DNA from: Candidatus Poribacteria bacterium
Lineage (GTDB): Bacteria; Poribacteria; WGA-4E; GCA-2687025
Assembly: GCA_002687025.1 (NCBI GenBank)
Contig: NYZG01000126.1
Coordinates: forward strand, 1 to 20,264
Direction of reading: 5' to 3'
DNA: 20,264 nucleotides
The notes under the pieces were generated by a model. The model worked only from the letters and a program-made list of their open reading frames with translations, was not told the origin of the DNA and ran no database searches. Shown piece by piece: positions 1 through 7,821 of this stretch; position 1 is the first letter of the stretch; every line of letters begins with the position of its first letter. The position numbers were made by a program, and so were the translations under genes.

Positions 1-22
1 CGATCGAGGGCAATCAGGCGCA

Positions 23-181
23 TTACCTCTCGCGCGTCATGCGCGTGAGCGCGCCGCTCACCGTATCATGTACCGAGGGATGCTCGCCGACATGGGCGCG
101 CGCGGTCGTGACGCTGAAAGCGAGCAGCGTCGCCAGGCACGCCACCCGCGCCGACGCGCGGACGTAGAGAGGGCCGGACAT
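23..181 (-). CDS. Possible N-terminal piece of a secreted protein, function unknown
   Basis: A 52-codon reading frame starts at an ATG (181-179) preceded by a weak GAAGGGA ribosome site about 10 bases upstream. Residues 1-29 look like a Sec signal peptide: a short basic stretch, a hydrophobic core near 13-24 and an ARA/H cleavage site. The mature part begins HVGEHPSVHDTVSGAL and the frame ends at TAA (25-23). That stop overlaps an ATG in another frame (TAATG), which reads MRLIALDR to the window edge. Either this is a tiny secreted peptide translationally coupled to a gene lying outside the window, or one secreted gene has been broken by a frameshift at GAGAGG. The HPSVHDTV stretch reminds me of the N-termini of some planctomycete metallophosphoesterase-like proteins, but this is a weak recollection. 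Only the signal peptide is clear. The gene would be divergent from the hydrolase on the plus strand. Confidence 0.35.
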   Translation of the reverse strand: MSGPLYVRASARVACLATLLAFSVTTARAHVGEHPSVHDTVSGALTRMTRER

Positions 182-1115
182 GCAGTGTGGTTCCCTTCTC
201 GTAGGAGGACGGACCGCGCGCGCGAGACGCCTCGCCCAGAGTCGTCGAATGAGCCGTCGCGCGACGACCGAGCCTACAGCTCTTGTACGGCATGGGCCGC
301 GAATCTGCAACGGCGCGAGCGTTGCCCTCGTGTTGGCGGCGGCGATCACATGCGCCATGCCCGCCGGGGCCGGCCTGCTGGGGGACGAGGCCCTCGAGGA
401 TGTCGCCCGCGCGACACGGACTGCGCCGGGCGCCGAAGCGCGGATCGACACCCCAAGCAACGACAGCTACATGGTGGTCTACGTCCCATCGGACTACAGT
501 GCCGACGCCGACTGGCCGCTCATCATGTGCTACCACGGTGCGCGAGGCAGACCGACGACATGGCCGTTCCGGCAGGCGACAGCTGGCGAGGGGTTCATTG
601 TCGCCGGCCTGGAATACGGGACGCAGACGTACGCAAGCGGGTTGCGGCATCAGAATCTGCGCGCCGAGGTGGCGCACTTCGAGGCGGCGCTCGCGCAGCT
701 CAGCGGCATATACAGTGTCGACATCGAACGGGTGTTCATGGGCGGGTTCAGCCAGGGCGGCTATTCCACTACGGTCCTCGGCGAGCATCTCGGGGAACGA
801 CTGGCGGGCCTATTGGTGCTGGGGGCCGGCCGCGTTTACGTCGACCAGCGGCGCCCTTCGAAGGACGCGATCTGGCGGAAGCCTGTGTTCGTGGGCTGTG
901 GCACGGCGGATACGGTACATCACCCGCGGGCCCTGGAGGCCGCGGCAGTCTACCGCCGCTGGGGCGCCGACGTGACCCTGGAGGAGTGGCAGGGAGTCGG
1001 GCACACGTTCGACGCGCGCCGATCCACAGCCCTCGGCGACTGGCTGCGCAAGTACGCCGGCGATGATCCTGGCCCCTCGGATGCGTCCGAGGGCGTACGC
1101 GTCATCGTGCGCTGA
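180..1115 (+). CDS. Secreted alpha/beta-hydrolase (esterase/dienelactone hydrolase-like)
   Basis: Predicted exported serine hydrolase, probably an esterase or peptidase-like member of the alpha/beta-hydrolase fold; the substrate is unknown. In the long form the nucleophile elbow is GFSQGG with Ser191, the acid is Asp244 in GTADTVHHP, and the base is His275 in GVGHTF, giving a complete triad in the right order. An HGARG oxyanion-type loop lies near residue 119. A hydrophobic segment at about 46-60 ending in MPAGAG looks like a signal peptide. The start is uncertain. ATG180 has a good GAGAGGG ribosome site 6 bases upstream but gives an unusually long region before the hydrophobic core. ATG249 gives a more normal signal peptide but has no ribosome site. 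ATG180 also abuts the divergent ATG at 181. The catalytic fold is secure; the substrate class is not. Confidence 0.75.
   Translation: MQCGSLLVGGRTARARRLAQSRRMSRRATTEPTALVRHGPRICNGASVALVLAAAITCAMPAGAGLLGDEALEDVARATRTAPGAEARIDTPSNDSYMVVYVPSDYSADADWPLIMCYHGARGRPTTWPFRQATAGEGFIVAGLEYGTQTYASGLRHQNLRAEVAHFEAALAQLSGIYSVDIERVFMGGFSQGGYSTTVLGEHLGERLAGLLVLGAGRVYVDQRRPSKDAIWRKPVFVGCGTADTVHHPRALEAAAVYRRWGADVTLEEWQGVGHTFDARRSTALGDWLRKYAGDDPGPSDASEGVRVIVR
1074..1093. other. Perfect 8-bp hairpin with TGCG loop at the 3' end of the hydrolase gene
   Basis: CCCTCGGA (1074-1081) pairs perfectly with TCCGAGGG (1086-1093) across a TGCG loop, a UNCG-type tetraloop in RNA. It lies inside the hydrolase coding region about 20 bases before the stop. 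No T-run follows, so it is not a canonical intrinsic terminator. It may protect the mRNA 3' end or simply be a coding coincidence in GC-rich DNA. Confidence 0.4.
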
Positions 1116-1244
1116 CTCGCCCGACGCGCATTTCGGGAGCCATTGTCCGTAGGCTGAAGTGCGTCGCCACATGGCGATGCTCGCCTGAACCTCATGGCAG
1201 AGGCGCGTTGTCAGAATCTCTGTGCGGCGCGCTTCCGCCTGTCC

Positions 1245-1250
1245 TATAAT
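1245..1250 (+). promoter_or_regulatory. Candidate -10 box (TATAAT) for the PhyH-family gene
   Basis: A perfect TATAAT stands out in this GC-rich 197-base gap between the hydrolase stop (1115) and the dioxygenase gene. It would place transcription start near 1257 and give a leader of about 60 bases. No convincing -35 box lies 16-18 bases upstream; a TTGTCA at 1208-1213 is too far away. The rest of the gap shows nothing else I recognise. Confidence 0.4.
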
Positions 1251-1318
1251 GCACATCGACCAAGCTGCGCGCCCGGCGCCAACTGCCAGGGAGGCCGCGC
1301 GATAAGAAGGGGGTGAGA

Positions 1319-2242
1319 ATGGGCTACAGACCCGTGGCCGAGCCACGCGAGGACCGGTACGACGTCACCGTGGACGCGTACCGGCAGTACCACAGGGACG
1401 GTTTCTACGTCGCGCGTGGCCTACTCAGCGGCTCGGACGTGGACAGCATGCTGGCGCACGGCATGGACCTACTGGAGGGCCACGTGACGCCGGAAGGCGT
1501 GACGCCCGCTCCAACCGATGCGACGGCGGACGAGTTGCACGCCCGCTTCGCCCGCATCCACATGCTGCACCGCGTCGACGCCATGCACGAGCAGTATCTC
1601 CTTCACCCACGCGCGCTCGACGTGCTCGAAGCCCTCATCGGCCCAGATGTGCTGGCGTTGCAGACGATGTACTTCTTCAACCGGCCCGGCGACGGCGGCC
1701 AGGGCTGGCACCAGGACGCGTACTACATCACAACCTACCCGGACACGCTCATCGGCGCGTGGATGGCGCTCGACCGCGCGGACACCGAGAACGGGTGCCT
1801 GTGGGTCGCGCCCGGATCGCACCACGAACCGGTGTACCCCGACGCCGGCCGTGGCGCCCTGGTCCACGCGGCAGGGGCGTTCACCGACATCCACACGGTC
1901 GAGGCGATCAGCTCCCTGGACGACGACGCGAACACCCTCTCGCGCGTAGCGGCGACGTACCCCGACGTCGTCCCCGTCGAAGTCGACCCAGGCGATGTCG
2001 TCTTCTTCCACGGACATCTGCTACATCGGTCGCGTCGGAACAGCGCCGCGGAAAGATGGCGACGGGCGTTCGTGTGCCACTATCGCAACGCGCGGTCGTG
2101 GGTACCCTGGAATCACGGCGGGTCGTTCGACGGGGACTCGGCGAACTATATGCACATTCTCGCCCGCGGAGCCACGCATCTGGACCACGCGGAGCGCACG
2201 TTCACCGACGCCGTCGGCGGCTCATCCGTTGCGGCGGGATAG
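1319..2242 (+). CDS. Phytanoyl-CoA dioxygenase (PhyH) family Fe(II)/2-oxoglutarate oxygenase
   Basis: Predicted cytoplasmic non-haem iron oxygenase of 307 residues. The iron facial triad is visible as His131-x-Asp133 in GWHQDAYY and distal His236 in GHLLHRSRRN. The Arg pair at 248-249 (ERWRRAF) sits where PhyH enzymes hold the 2-oxoglutarate carboxylate. The stretch WMALDRADTENGCLWVAPGSH is typical of the family. PhyH proteins hydroxylate many small molecules, so the substrate cannot be told. The ATG at 1319 is chosen because AAGGGGGTGA (1307-1316) is nearly a perfect anti-16S match at the right distance; an in-frame GTG at 1313 lies inside that site. The gene is monocistronic as far as seen and its last 21 bases overlap the end of the convergent DUF58 gene. 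Confidence 0.9.
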   Translation: MGYRPVAEPREDRYDVTVDAYRQYHRDGFYVARGLLSGSDVDSMLAHGMDLLEGHVTPEGVTPAPTDATADELHARFARIHMLHRVDAMHEQYLLHPRALDVLEALIGPDVLALQTMYFFNRPGDGGQGWHQDAYYITTYPDTLIGAWMALDRADTENGCLWVAPGSHHEPVYPDAGRGALVHAAGAFTDIHTVEAISSLDDDANTLSRVAATYPDVVPVEVDPGDVVFFHGHLLHRSRRNSAAERWRRAFVCHYRNARSWVPWNHGGSFDGDSANYMHILARGATHLDHAERTFTDAVGGSSVAAG

Positions 2243-3157
2243 GTAGGCGAACAGGGCGTCGTCGAACGGCGTCGCGGTGCTCATCATGCGGTAGTCCATG
2301 CCGTGCGCCGCGCACCCGGCGCGGTAGCGTTCCAGGAACTCCTGCACCGCGTCGAGGTACGACGCGCGGAGTTGCGACGGCTGCGCGGCGAGGGTGTCTC
2401 CCGTCTCGACATCCCGGAACACGAGCGGCTCGCGGAAGGGGAACGTCAGCTCCGTCTCGTCCATGATGTGGAACACGACGACATCGTGCTTGCGGTGCCG
2501 CAAGAGGCGCAACGCGCGGAGCACCTCGTCTGGTTCGTCCAGCAGATCGGACAGAACGACGATCAGGCCCCGGCGCACAAGCCGCGTGGACAGGTCGTGG
2601 AGCGCCGCGCCCAGCTTGGTGTCGGGCTCGGGTGCCACCTGCTCGAGCACGTCCATGACGGCTCTGAGATGCGCGGGACTCCCTCGCGGCGGCACGTACT
2701 CAGCGATGCCGGCGCCGATGGTTGCCACGCCCACCGAATCACGCTGCCGAAGCATCAGATACGACAGCGACGCGGCCAGATACCTGGCGTAATCGAGCTT
2801 CGTCATGCCGTCTCGGCCGTAGGTCATCGACCGGCTGATGTCGACGAGGAGGTAAGCCTTGAGGTTCGTCTCCTCCTCGAACTTCTTTACGTAGTGCCGG
2901 TCGGACTTGCCGTAGACGCGCCAGTCTATGTGGCGGATGTCGTCGCCGGGCATGTACTGACGATGCTCGGCGAACTCCACGTTGAACCCCTGATAGGGGC
3001 TCCTGTGCAGACCGGTCATGAACCCTTCGACCACCATCCGCGCGACGAATTCCATCCCGCCGAGTCTCGCGAGCGCGCCTGGCTGTAGGTACTCGTGCTT
3101 CACGGTCACATGCCCGTCGGGGTGTTCCGCGCGGCCTGAAGTGGCGAGGGCCTCCAC
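2222..3157 (-). CDS. DUF58 domain protein with von Willebrand A-type fold
   Basis: Soluble protein of up to 311 residues without membrane segments. It carries the DUF58 signature EFAEHRQYMPGDDIRHIDWR near 61-80, followed by KKFEEETN and the vWA metal site DISRS (Asp106, Ser108, Ser110). DUF58 proteins are usually encoded with MoxR-type AAA ATPases, where they are thought to act as adaptors in metal insertion, envelope stress or complex assembly; no MoxR gene is visible here. The gene lies 42 bases behind ftsZ on the same strand, so it could be co-transcribed with the division cluster. The start is uncertain. The GTG at 3157 gives the longest form but lies within a hairpin and has no ribosome site. 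GTG codons at 3109 and 3103 would give an N-terminus closer to that usual for the family. The 3' end overlaps the convergent dioxygenase gene. Confidence 0.88.
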   Translation of the reverse strand: MEALATSGRAEHPDGHVTVKHEYLQPGALARLGGMEFVARMVVEGFMTGLHRSPYQGFNVEFAEHRQYMPGDDIRHIDWRVYGKSDRHYVKKFEEETNLKAYLLVDISRSMTYGRDGMTKLDYARYLAASLSYLMLRQRDSVGVATIGAGIAEYVPPRGSPAHLRAVMDVLEQVAPEPDTKLGAALHDLSTRLVRRGLIVVLSDLLDEPDEVLRALRLLRHRKHDVVVFHIMDETELTFPFREPLVFRDVETGDTLAAQPSQLRASYLDAVQEFLERYRAGCAAHGMDYRMMSTATPFDDALFAYLSRRNG

Positions 3158-3179
3158 GGTATTGTACCCGCGGAGGCCC
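3148..3179 (-). terminator. Hairpin between ftsZ and the DUF58 gene, possible terminator or attenuator
   Basis: GGGCCTCC (3148-3155) pairs perfectly with GGAGGCCC (3172-3179). Inside, GGT (3158-3160) pairs with ACC (3166-3168) around a short ATTGT loop. It begins 21 bases after the ftsZ stop. There is no U-tract, so intrinsic termination would be weak. The loop region contains TACAAT on the minus strand (3166-3161), a good -10 match, but no -35 box is convincing. The longest DUF58 start (GTG 3157) lies within the structure. Confidence 0.4.
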
Positions 3180-3199
3180 CACAGACATCTGTCGGTGGC

Positions 3200-4378
<1,179 letters not shown>

Positions 4379-4645
4379 TGCACACCCCTTCGTAACTCAC
4401 ACGACGACCCCTCGGCTCGCGCGCGACCGATTCCTTAGCCACGCGCGATCCCGTCCAACCCACGTCCGCGTATCCCGCCGCTGAACACGACGCGTCACGC
4501 GCCCACCGATCCCGGCAGCTTCCGACCACCCGTCCGTGGCCCGCGCCGACGCTAGGGCGTGCCTGCGCGACCGTCCGGGGCGGTCGCCTGCCCGAGCGCG
4601 GCATGCATCCCGACGCCCCAGGGCGCCGGGCCACTCGAAGGACGG
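4379..4645 (-). other. ftsA-ftsZ intergenic region with hairpins and a weak promoter candidate
   Basis: This is the longest non-coding stretch of the cluster. Just after the ftsA stop is a short CGCCC/GGGCG stem (4614-4625). Further on, GCGACCG (4567-4573) pairs perfectly with CGGTCGC (4581-4587) around a 7-base loop. A weak promoter candidate for ftsZ on the minus strand is TTGGAC (4458-4453), a 17-base spacer, then AGGAAT (4435-4430), about 50 bases before the ftsZ ATG. I see no convincing small gene. The structures are seen directly; their roles are inferred. Confidence 0.4.
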
Positions 4646-5893
4646 CTAGAAGTAGTCGTCCTTGAGATACGAATACCAACCCCTCATCCGACTCCAGATG
4701 TTATCGAACAGGTTGCCCTTGATGAACCGCTGCCCGCCCTTGCCGCTCCAGCGCTCTCGTGTGCCGAACAGCAGGAGCCCAACGCCCGTCGCGTGAATCG
4801 GGCTGTGCACGCGATCCGACAGGCCGCGCAGATCGCGAGGATAGCCGACGCGCACCGGCATCTCCATCATCTGCTCGGCGACTTCCTGCACCCCATCGAG
4901 AAGGGCGGTGCCCCCGGTCAGCACCACGCCACCTTGGAGCATCTGCTGGCTCTTCTGCAGCTCCTGCTGGACCAGGTCGAGCATCTCTACCACGCGCGGC
5001 TGGATGATCGCGACCGCCTCGCGTCGAAGGATGGTGCGAGGCCGAGCGCCTCCCTGCGCCTCGAGCGTGATCGTCTCGTGCGGGTCGACCGAGTCGGGGA
5101 GGGCGCTGCCGTGCGCGCGCTTCAGTTCCTCCGCTTCCTGCGTTGTCATCCGCAGGCCCATCGCCAGATCGTTGGTGATGTGCCAGCCGCCCACGCCCAA
5201 CGACGCCGTGTGCATCAGCGCGCCGTTCTTGAAGATGACGATGTCCGATGTCCCGCTGCCCATGTCCACGAGCGCTGTGCCGATGTTCGTCTCGTCCTCG
5301 GTAAGGACGGCCTCCGCCGAGGCGAGCGGCTCCAGCACGACATCCTCGACGGACAGACCTGCCAGATGCGCGCAGCGCACCAGATTCGCCGCGGACGTCA
5401 CCGCGCCGGTGACGATATGCACGGACACCTCCAGGCGCACGCCCGTGATGCCGACCGGATCACGTATGCCGGTCATCTCGTCGACGGTGTACGTCTGTGG
5501 GAGGACGTGCAGGACTTCGCGCTCCATCGGTATCGCCACCGCCTTCGCGGCGTTGAGCACTCGGTTGACGTCTTCCTGCGTGACGACGTTCCCGTCGCCC
5601 ACAGCGATGAGCCCGTGCGCGGTCTGGCCGGTGACGTGACCGCCCGCGATGCCGGCATAGGCGGACCCAATCTGAACCCCCGCCATGATTTCAGCCGATT
5701 CCACCGCGCGCCGGATCGACCCGACCGTCTGCTCTATGTCCACGACCACGCCCTTGCGCAGCCCGTGCGATTCGGCGACGCCGACACCGATAATCTCAAT
5801 GCCGCTCTGCGCGCCTTTGCTCACATCGCCGATGACACAGGCAATCTTGCTCGTGCCAATGTCCAGGCCGACGACGATGTCTTCCCTAGCCAT
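4646..5893 (-). CDS. ftsA: Cell division protein FtsA, actin-like membrane anchor of FtsZ
   Basis: Actin/Hsp70-fold ATPase of 415 residues that tethers FtsZ filaments to the membrane and recruits later divisome proteins. The first phosphate loop is GLDIGTSKIACVIGD near 9-23. The second is VDMGSGTSDIVIFKNG in the middle, and the adenosine motif is VVLTGGTALLDG. The C-terminus NIWSRMRGWYSYLKDDYF is an amphipathic helix of the kind that inserts in the membrane, so the protein is complete. The ATG at 5893 follows a GGGGGTCA ribosome site and overlaps the last 8 bases of ftsQ, which suggests translational coupling. Length and motif order are normal for the family. Confidence 0.97.
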   Translation of the reverse strand: MAREDIVVGLDIGTSKIACVIGDVSKGAQSGIEIIGVGVAESHGLRKGVVVDIEQTVGSIRRAVESAEIMAGVQIGSAYAGIAGGHVTGQTAHGLIAVGDGNVVTQEDVNRVLNAAKAVAIPMEREVLHVLPQTYTVDEMTGIRDPVGITGVRLEVSVHIVTGAVTSAANLVRCAHLAGLSVEDVVLEPLASAEAVLTEDETNIGTALVDMGSGTSDIVIFKNGALMHTASLGVGGWHITNDLAMGLRMTTQEAEELKRAHGSALPDSVDPHETITLEAQGGARPRTILRREAVAIIQPRVVEMLDLVQQELQKSQQMLQGGVVLTGGTALLDGVQEVAEQMMEMPVRVGYPRDLRGLSDRVHSPIHATGVGLLLFGTRERWSGKGGQRFIKGNLFDNIWSRMRGWYSYLKDDYF

Positions 5894-6878
5894 CTTGACC
5901 CCCGGGTATGGATTTCACATATACGGTGCTCTCAAAGCGCGCGTCTATGAATTCGGTGTGGTCGCTGCCGGAACTGGGCGCGGTCTCGTCGACTTCTCCG
6001 TCGGAAGAGACGACGCGGATGCTCTGAGATTCGACGTTCGAGCGACGTTCAGCTACCAGAAGTACGTTGCGGAGTCCGGCCGCCATCGTGTGTTCGGCCA
6101 GCACTGCCGCGCTCAAGGCGCCGGCCGGGCCGATGAGGTCGACCTCAATGTGGCTCGCCTCACGCGCGTCGATAGCGCCCAGCCGCATCGGGAGCCCCCC
6201 CGGTTGACCGACGGCTGCGACGTGCTCATATGCAGACATGAGACGGAAGGCACGGAGTACTTCGGGGCCGTCCAACATCCCCGCTGCGTTTGTGGGTGTG
6301 TCGGATGTGATCGCCGGCAGATCGTCGCCGGGGGATGCCTCCGCGTCCTCGGTCTGCGCCGCGAACGGGCGGAGGAGGACGACCCCCTCTCGGTCGATGA
6401 CGTGTACCGCGTCCGCAGTCAGCACGCGTGCCACCGGTTGTCGCTCCGCTACGTCGATGGTCAGCGTCCCGGCCGGCACGTCGCGCGTCACGAGGACATC
6501 GCGCAGGTCCGGGAACGCAGCGGCGATCGCGCCATGGATGCGCCCCGGCAGAACGTCCGCCATGTCCGTCTCGCCTCGCGCGAGATCGAGCACGCTCAGT
6601 ATCTCTGCGGCGGAGAACCTCTCGGCGCCGGTGACACGGATTTCCTCAAGGAGGAACAGCTCGACCGCCCATACCCGCGCCTGGCGATACTGGACCGCTT
6701 CCGAGATGGTGATGCCCGCAACGACGACGTTCAGCGCCACGACGAACGCCCATCGCCGCCGCGAACGCCTTCCTCGCAGGCGCTTCGACGGGGGCCGTCC
6801 GATAGACGGACGCGTCGCGCGCGCGGCCGGTCCGGCGACATCAGGCCGGGCCGTTCGAGACGGCGCTACACGTTTCAT
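5886..6878 (-). CDS. ftsQ: Cell division protein FtsQ (POTRA-domain divisome protein)
   Basis: Bitopic inner-membrane protein of 330 residues. It has a basic cytoplasmic N-terminus of about 42 residues, one membrane helix (about 43-60, WAFVVALNVVVAGITI), then an extracytoplasmic POTRA domain (about 74-146) starting FLLEEIRVTGAERFSAAEIL. The FtsQ/DivIB beta-domain follows, with AERQPVARV and VIDREGVVLL as landmarks. FtsQ links early divisome proteins to FtsL/FtsB and FtsW/FtsI. The sequence is weakly conserved, as usual; placement between murB and ftsA supports the call. The ATG at 6878 lies 7 bases after the murB stop. A longer in-frame extension would overlap murB by about 80 bases and looks like out-of-frame murB sequence. 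The C-terminal 35 residues are acidic and Ser-rich. Confidence 0.93.
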   Translation of the reverse strand: MKRVAPSRTARPDVAGPAARATRPSIGRPPSKRLRGRRSRRRWAFVVALNVVVAGITISEAVQYRQARVWAVELFLLEEIRVTGAERFSAAEILSVLDLARGETDMADVLPGRIHGAIAAAFPDLRDVLVTRDVPAGTLTIDVAERQPVARVLTADAVHVIDREGVVLLRPFAAQTEDAEASPGDDLPAITSDTPTNAAGMLDGPEVLRAFRLMSAYEHVAAVGQPGGLPMRLGAIDAREASHIEVDLIGPAGALSAAVLAEHTMAAGLRNVLLVAERRSNVESQSIRVVSSDGEVDETAPSSGSDHTEFIDARFESTVYVKSIPGGQDG

Positions 6879-6885
6879 TGTCGGT

Positions 6886-7812
6886 TCACCACGGGGCAAC
6901 TTGTGGGGGCTCCTCTCCAACGAGCCGGATTTCCAGTTCGAGCCGAACGCCCGTGGCGTCGAAGACACGGAGGCGCACGTCCCGTATGAGCGCGGCTACG
7001 TCCGCGGCGGTCGCGCCATCGGCGGCGACAAGGAAGTTCGCGTGCTTCTCTGACACTCTCACCGCGCCGGAGGAGAGTCCCTTGAGACCCAGGTCATCTA
7101 TCAGTTTCCCCGCCGACGCCACGTCTGGATTGCGGAAGACACAGCCGGCGCTCGGAAGATCCAGCGGCTGCGATGCAAGACGTTGGTAGTAGTACTCCTT
7201 CGTCTTGGCCTCAACGCGCGCCGGGTCGTCGGGCCGCAGTCGGAACGTGCCACTCAGCCCGCAGAAGTGTCGACCCAGTTCCGACGTCCGGTAGCCGAAC
7301 CCGAGATCGGCTGCCGACAACTCGTACGTGGCGCCGTCCCACCCAAGCGCGCGCGCGGCCACGGTGATGTCGCCAACGGACGCTCCGTGCGCGCCGGCAT
7401 TCATGCGTATGCCTCCGCCCATGCTGCCCGGTATGCCGAAGAGGAATTCGGCGCCGCTCAGCCCGCGCTTCGCGCACTCCTTGCTCATGACGCTCATAGG
7501 GACGGCTGCCCCGGCGGTGACAGTGTCCCCATCGACGTCGACGGTACCGAAATCTCGTCCGAGCTTGAGTACGATGCCGCGCACTCCTTTGTCCGCCACG
7601 AGCATGTTCGACCCGCGGCCGAGCGCAAGAAACGGAATGTCGCGCCCCTTCGCCAACGCGAGGACGGCCTCGGTCTGCTGGGCGTCGTCTGCCCACACGA
7701 GAGCGTCCGCCAGCCCTCCGACCCTATAGGTCGTGTACCGTGCGAGGGGTTCATCCCAGCGAATCCGCAGACCCGAGATGGCGCCGAGCTCGGCCGTCCA
7801 CGCCTGCGCCAT
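6886..7812 (-). CDS. murB: UDP-N-acetylenolpyruvoylglucosamine reductase MurB
   Basis: FAD enzyme of 308 residues that reduces the enolpyruvyl group to give UDP-MurNAc using NADPH, the second committed step of peptidoglycan precursor synthesis. FAD-binding stretches are YTTYRVGG (26-33), GRGSNMLV (65-72) and FGIPGSMGGGIRMNAGAHG (125-143). The catalytic Arg is Arg175 (GYRTSEL) and the Glu is Glu294 (LELEIR). The expected general-acid Ser of the SAGSVFRNP-type motif is Cys224 (SAGCVFRNP). YYYQRLASQP near 207-216 fits the common non-enterobacterial MurB form. The ATG at 7812 is preferred because GAGAGGT lies 4 bases upstream; a GTG at 7818 lacks a site. It follows murC by 9 bases. Confidence 0.97.
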   Translation of the reverse strand: MAQAWTAELGAISGLRIRWDEPLARYTTYRVGGLADALVWADDAQQTEAVLALAKGRDIPFLALGRGSNMLVADKGVRGIVLKLGRDFGTVDVDGDTVTAGAAVPMSVMSKECAKRGLSGAEFLFGIPGSMGGGIRMNAGAHGASVGDITVAARALGWDGATYELSAADLGFGYRTSELGRHFCGLSGTFRLRPDDPARVEAKTKEYYYQRLASQPLDLPSAGCVFRNPDVASAGKLIDDLGLKGLSSGAVRVSEKHANFLVAADGATAADVAALIRDVRLRVFDATGVRLELEIRLVGEEPPQVAPW

Positions 7813-7821
7813 ATGCACCTC

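Noticed and set aside
1208..1250. TTGTCA and TATAAT as a paired promoter for the dioxygenase
   Set aside because: The spacing is 31 bases, far from 16-18; only the TATAAT is kept as a candidate.
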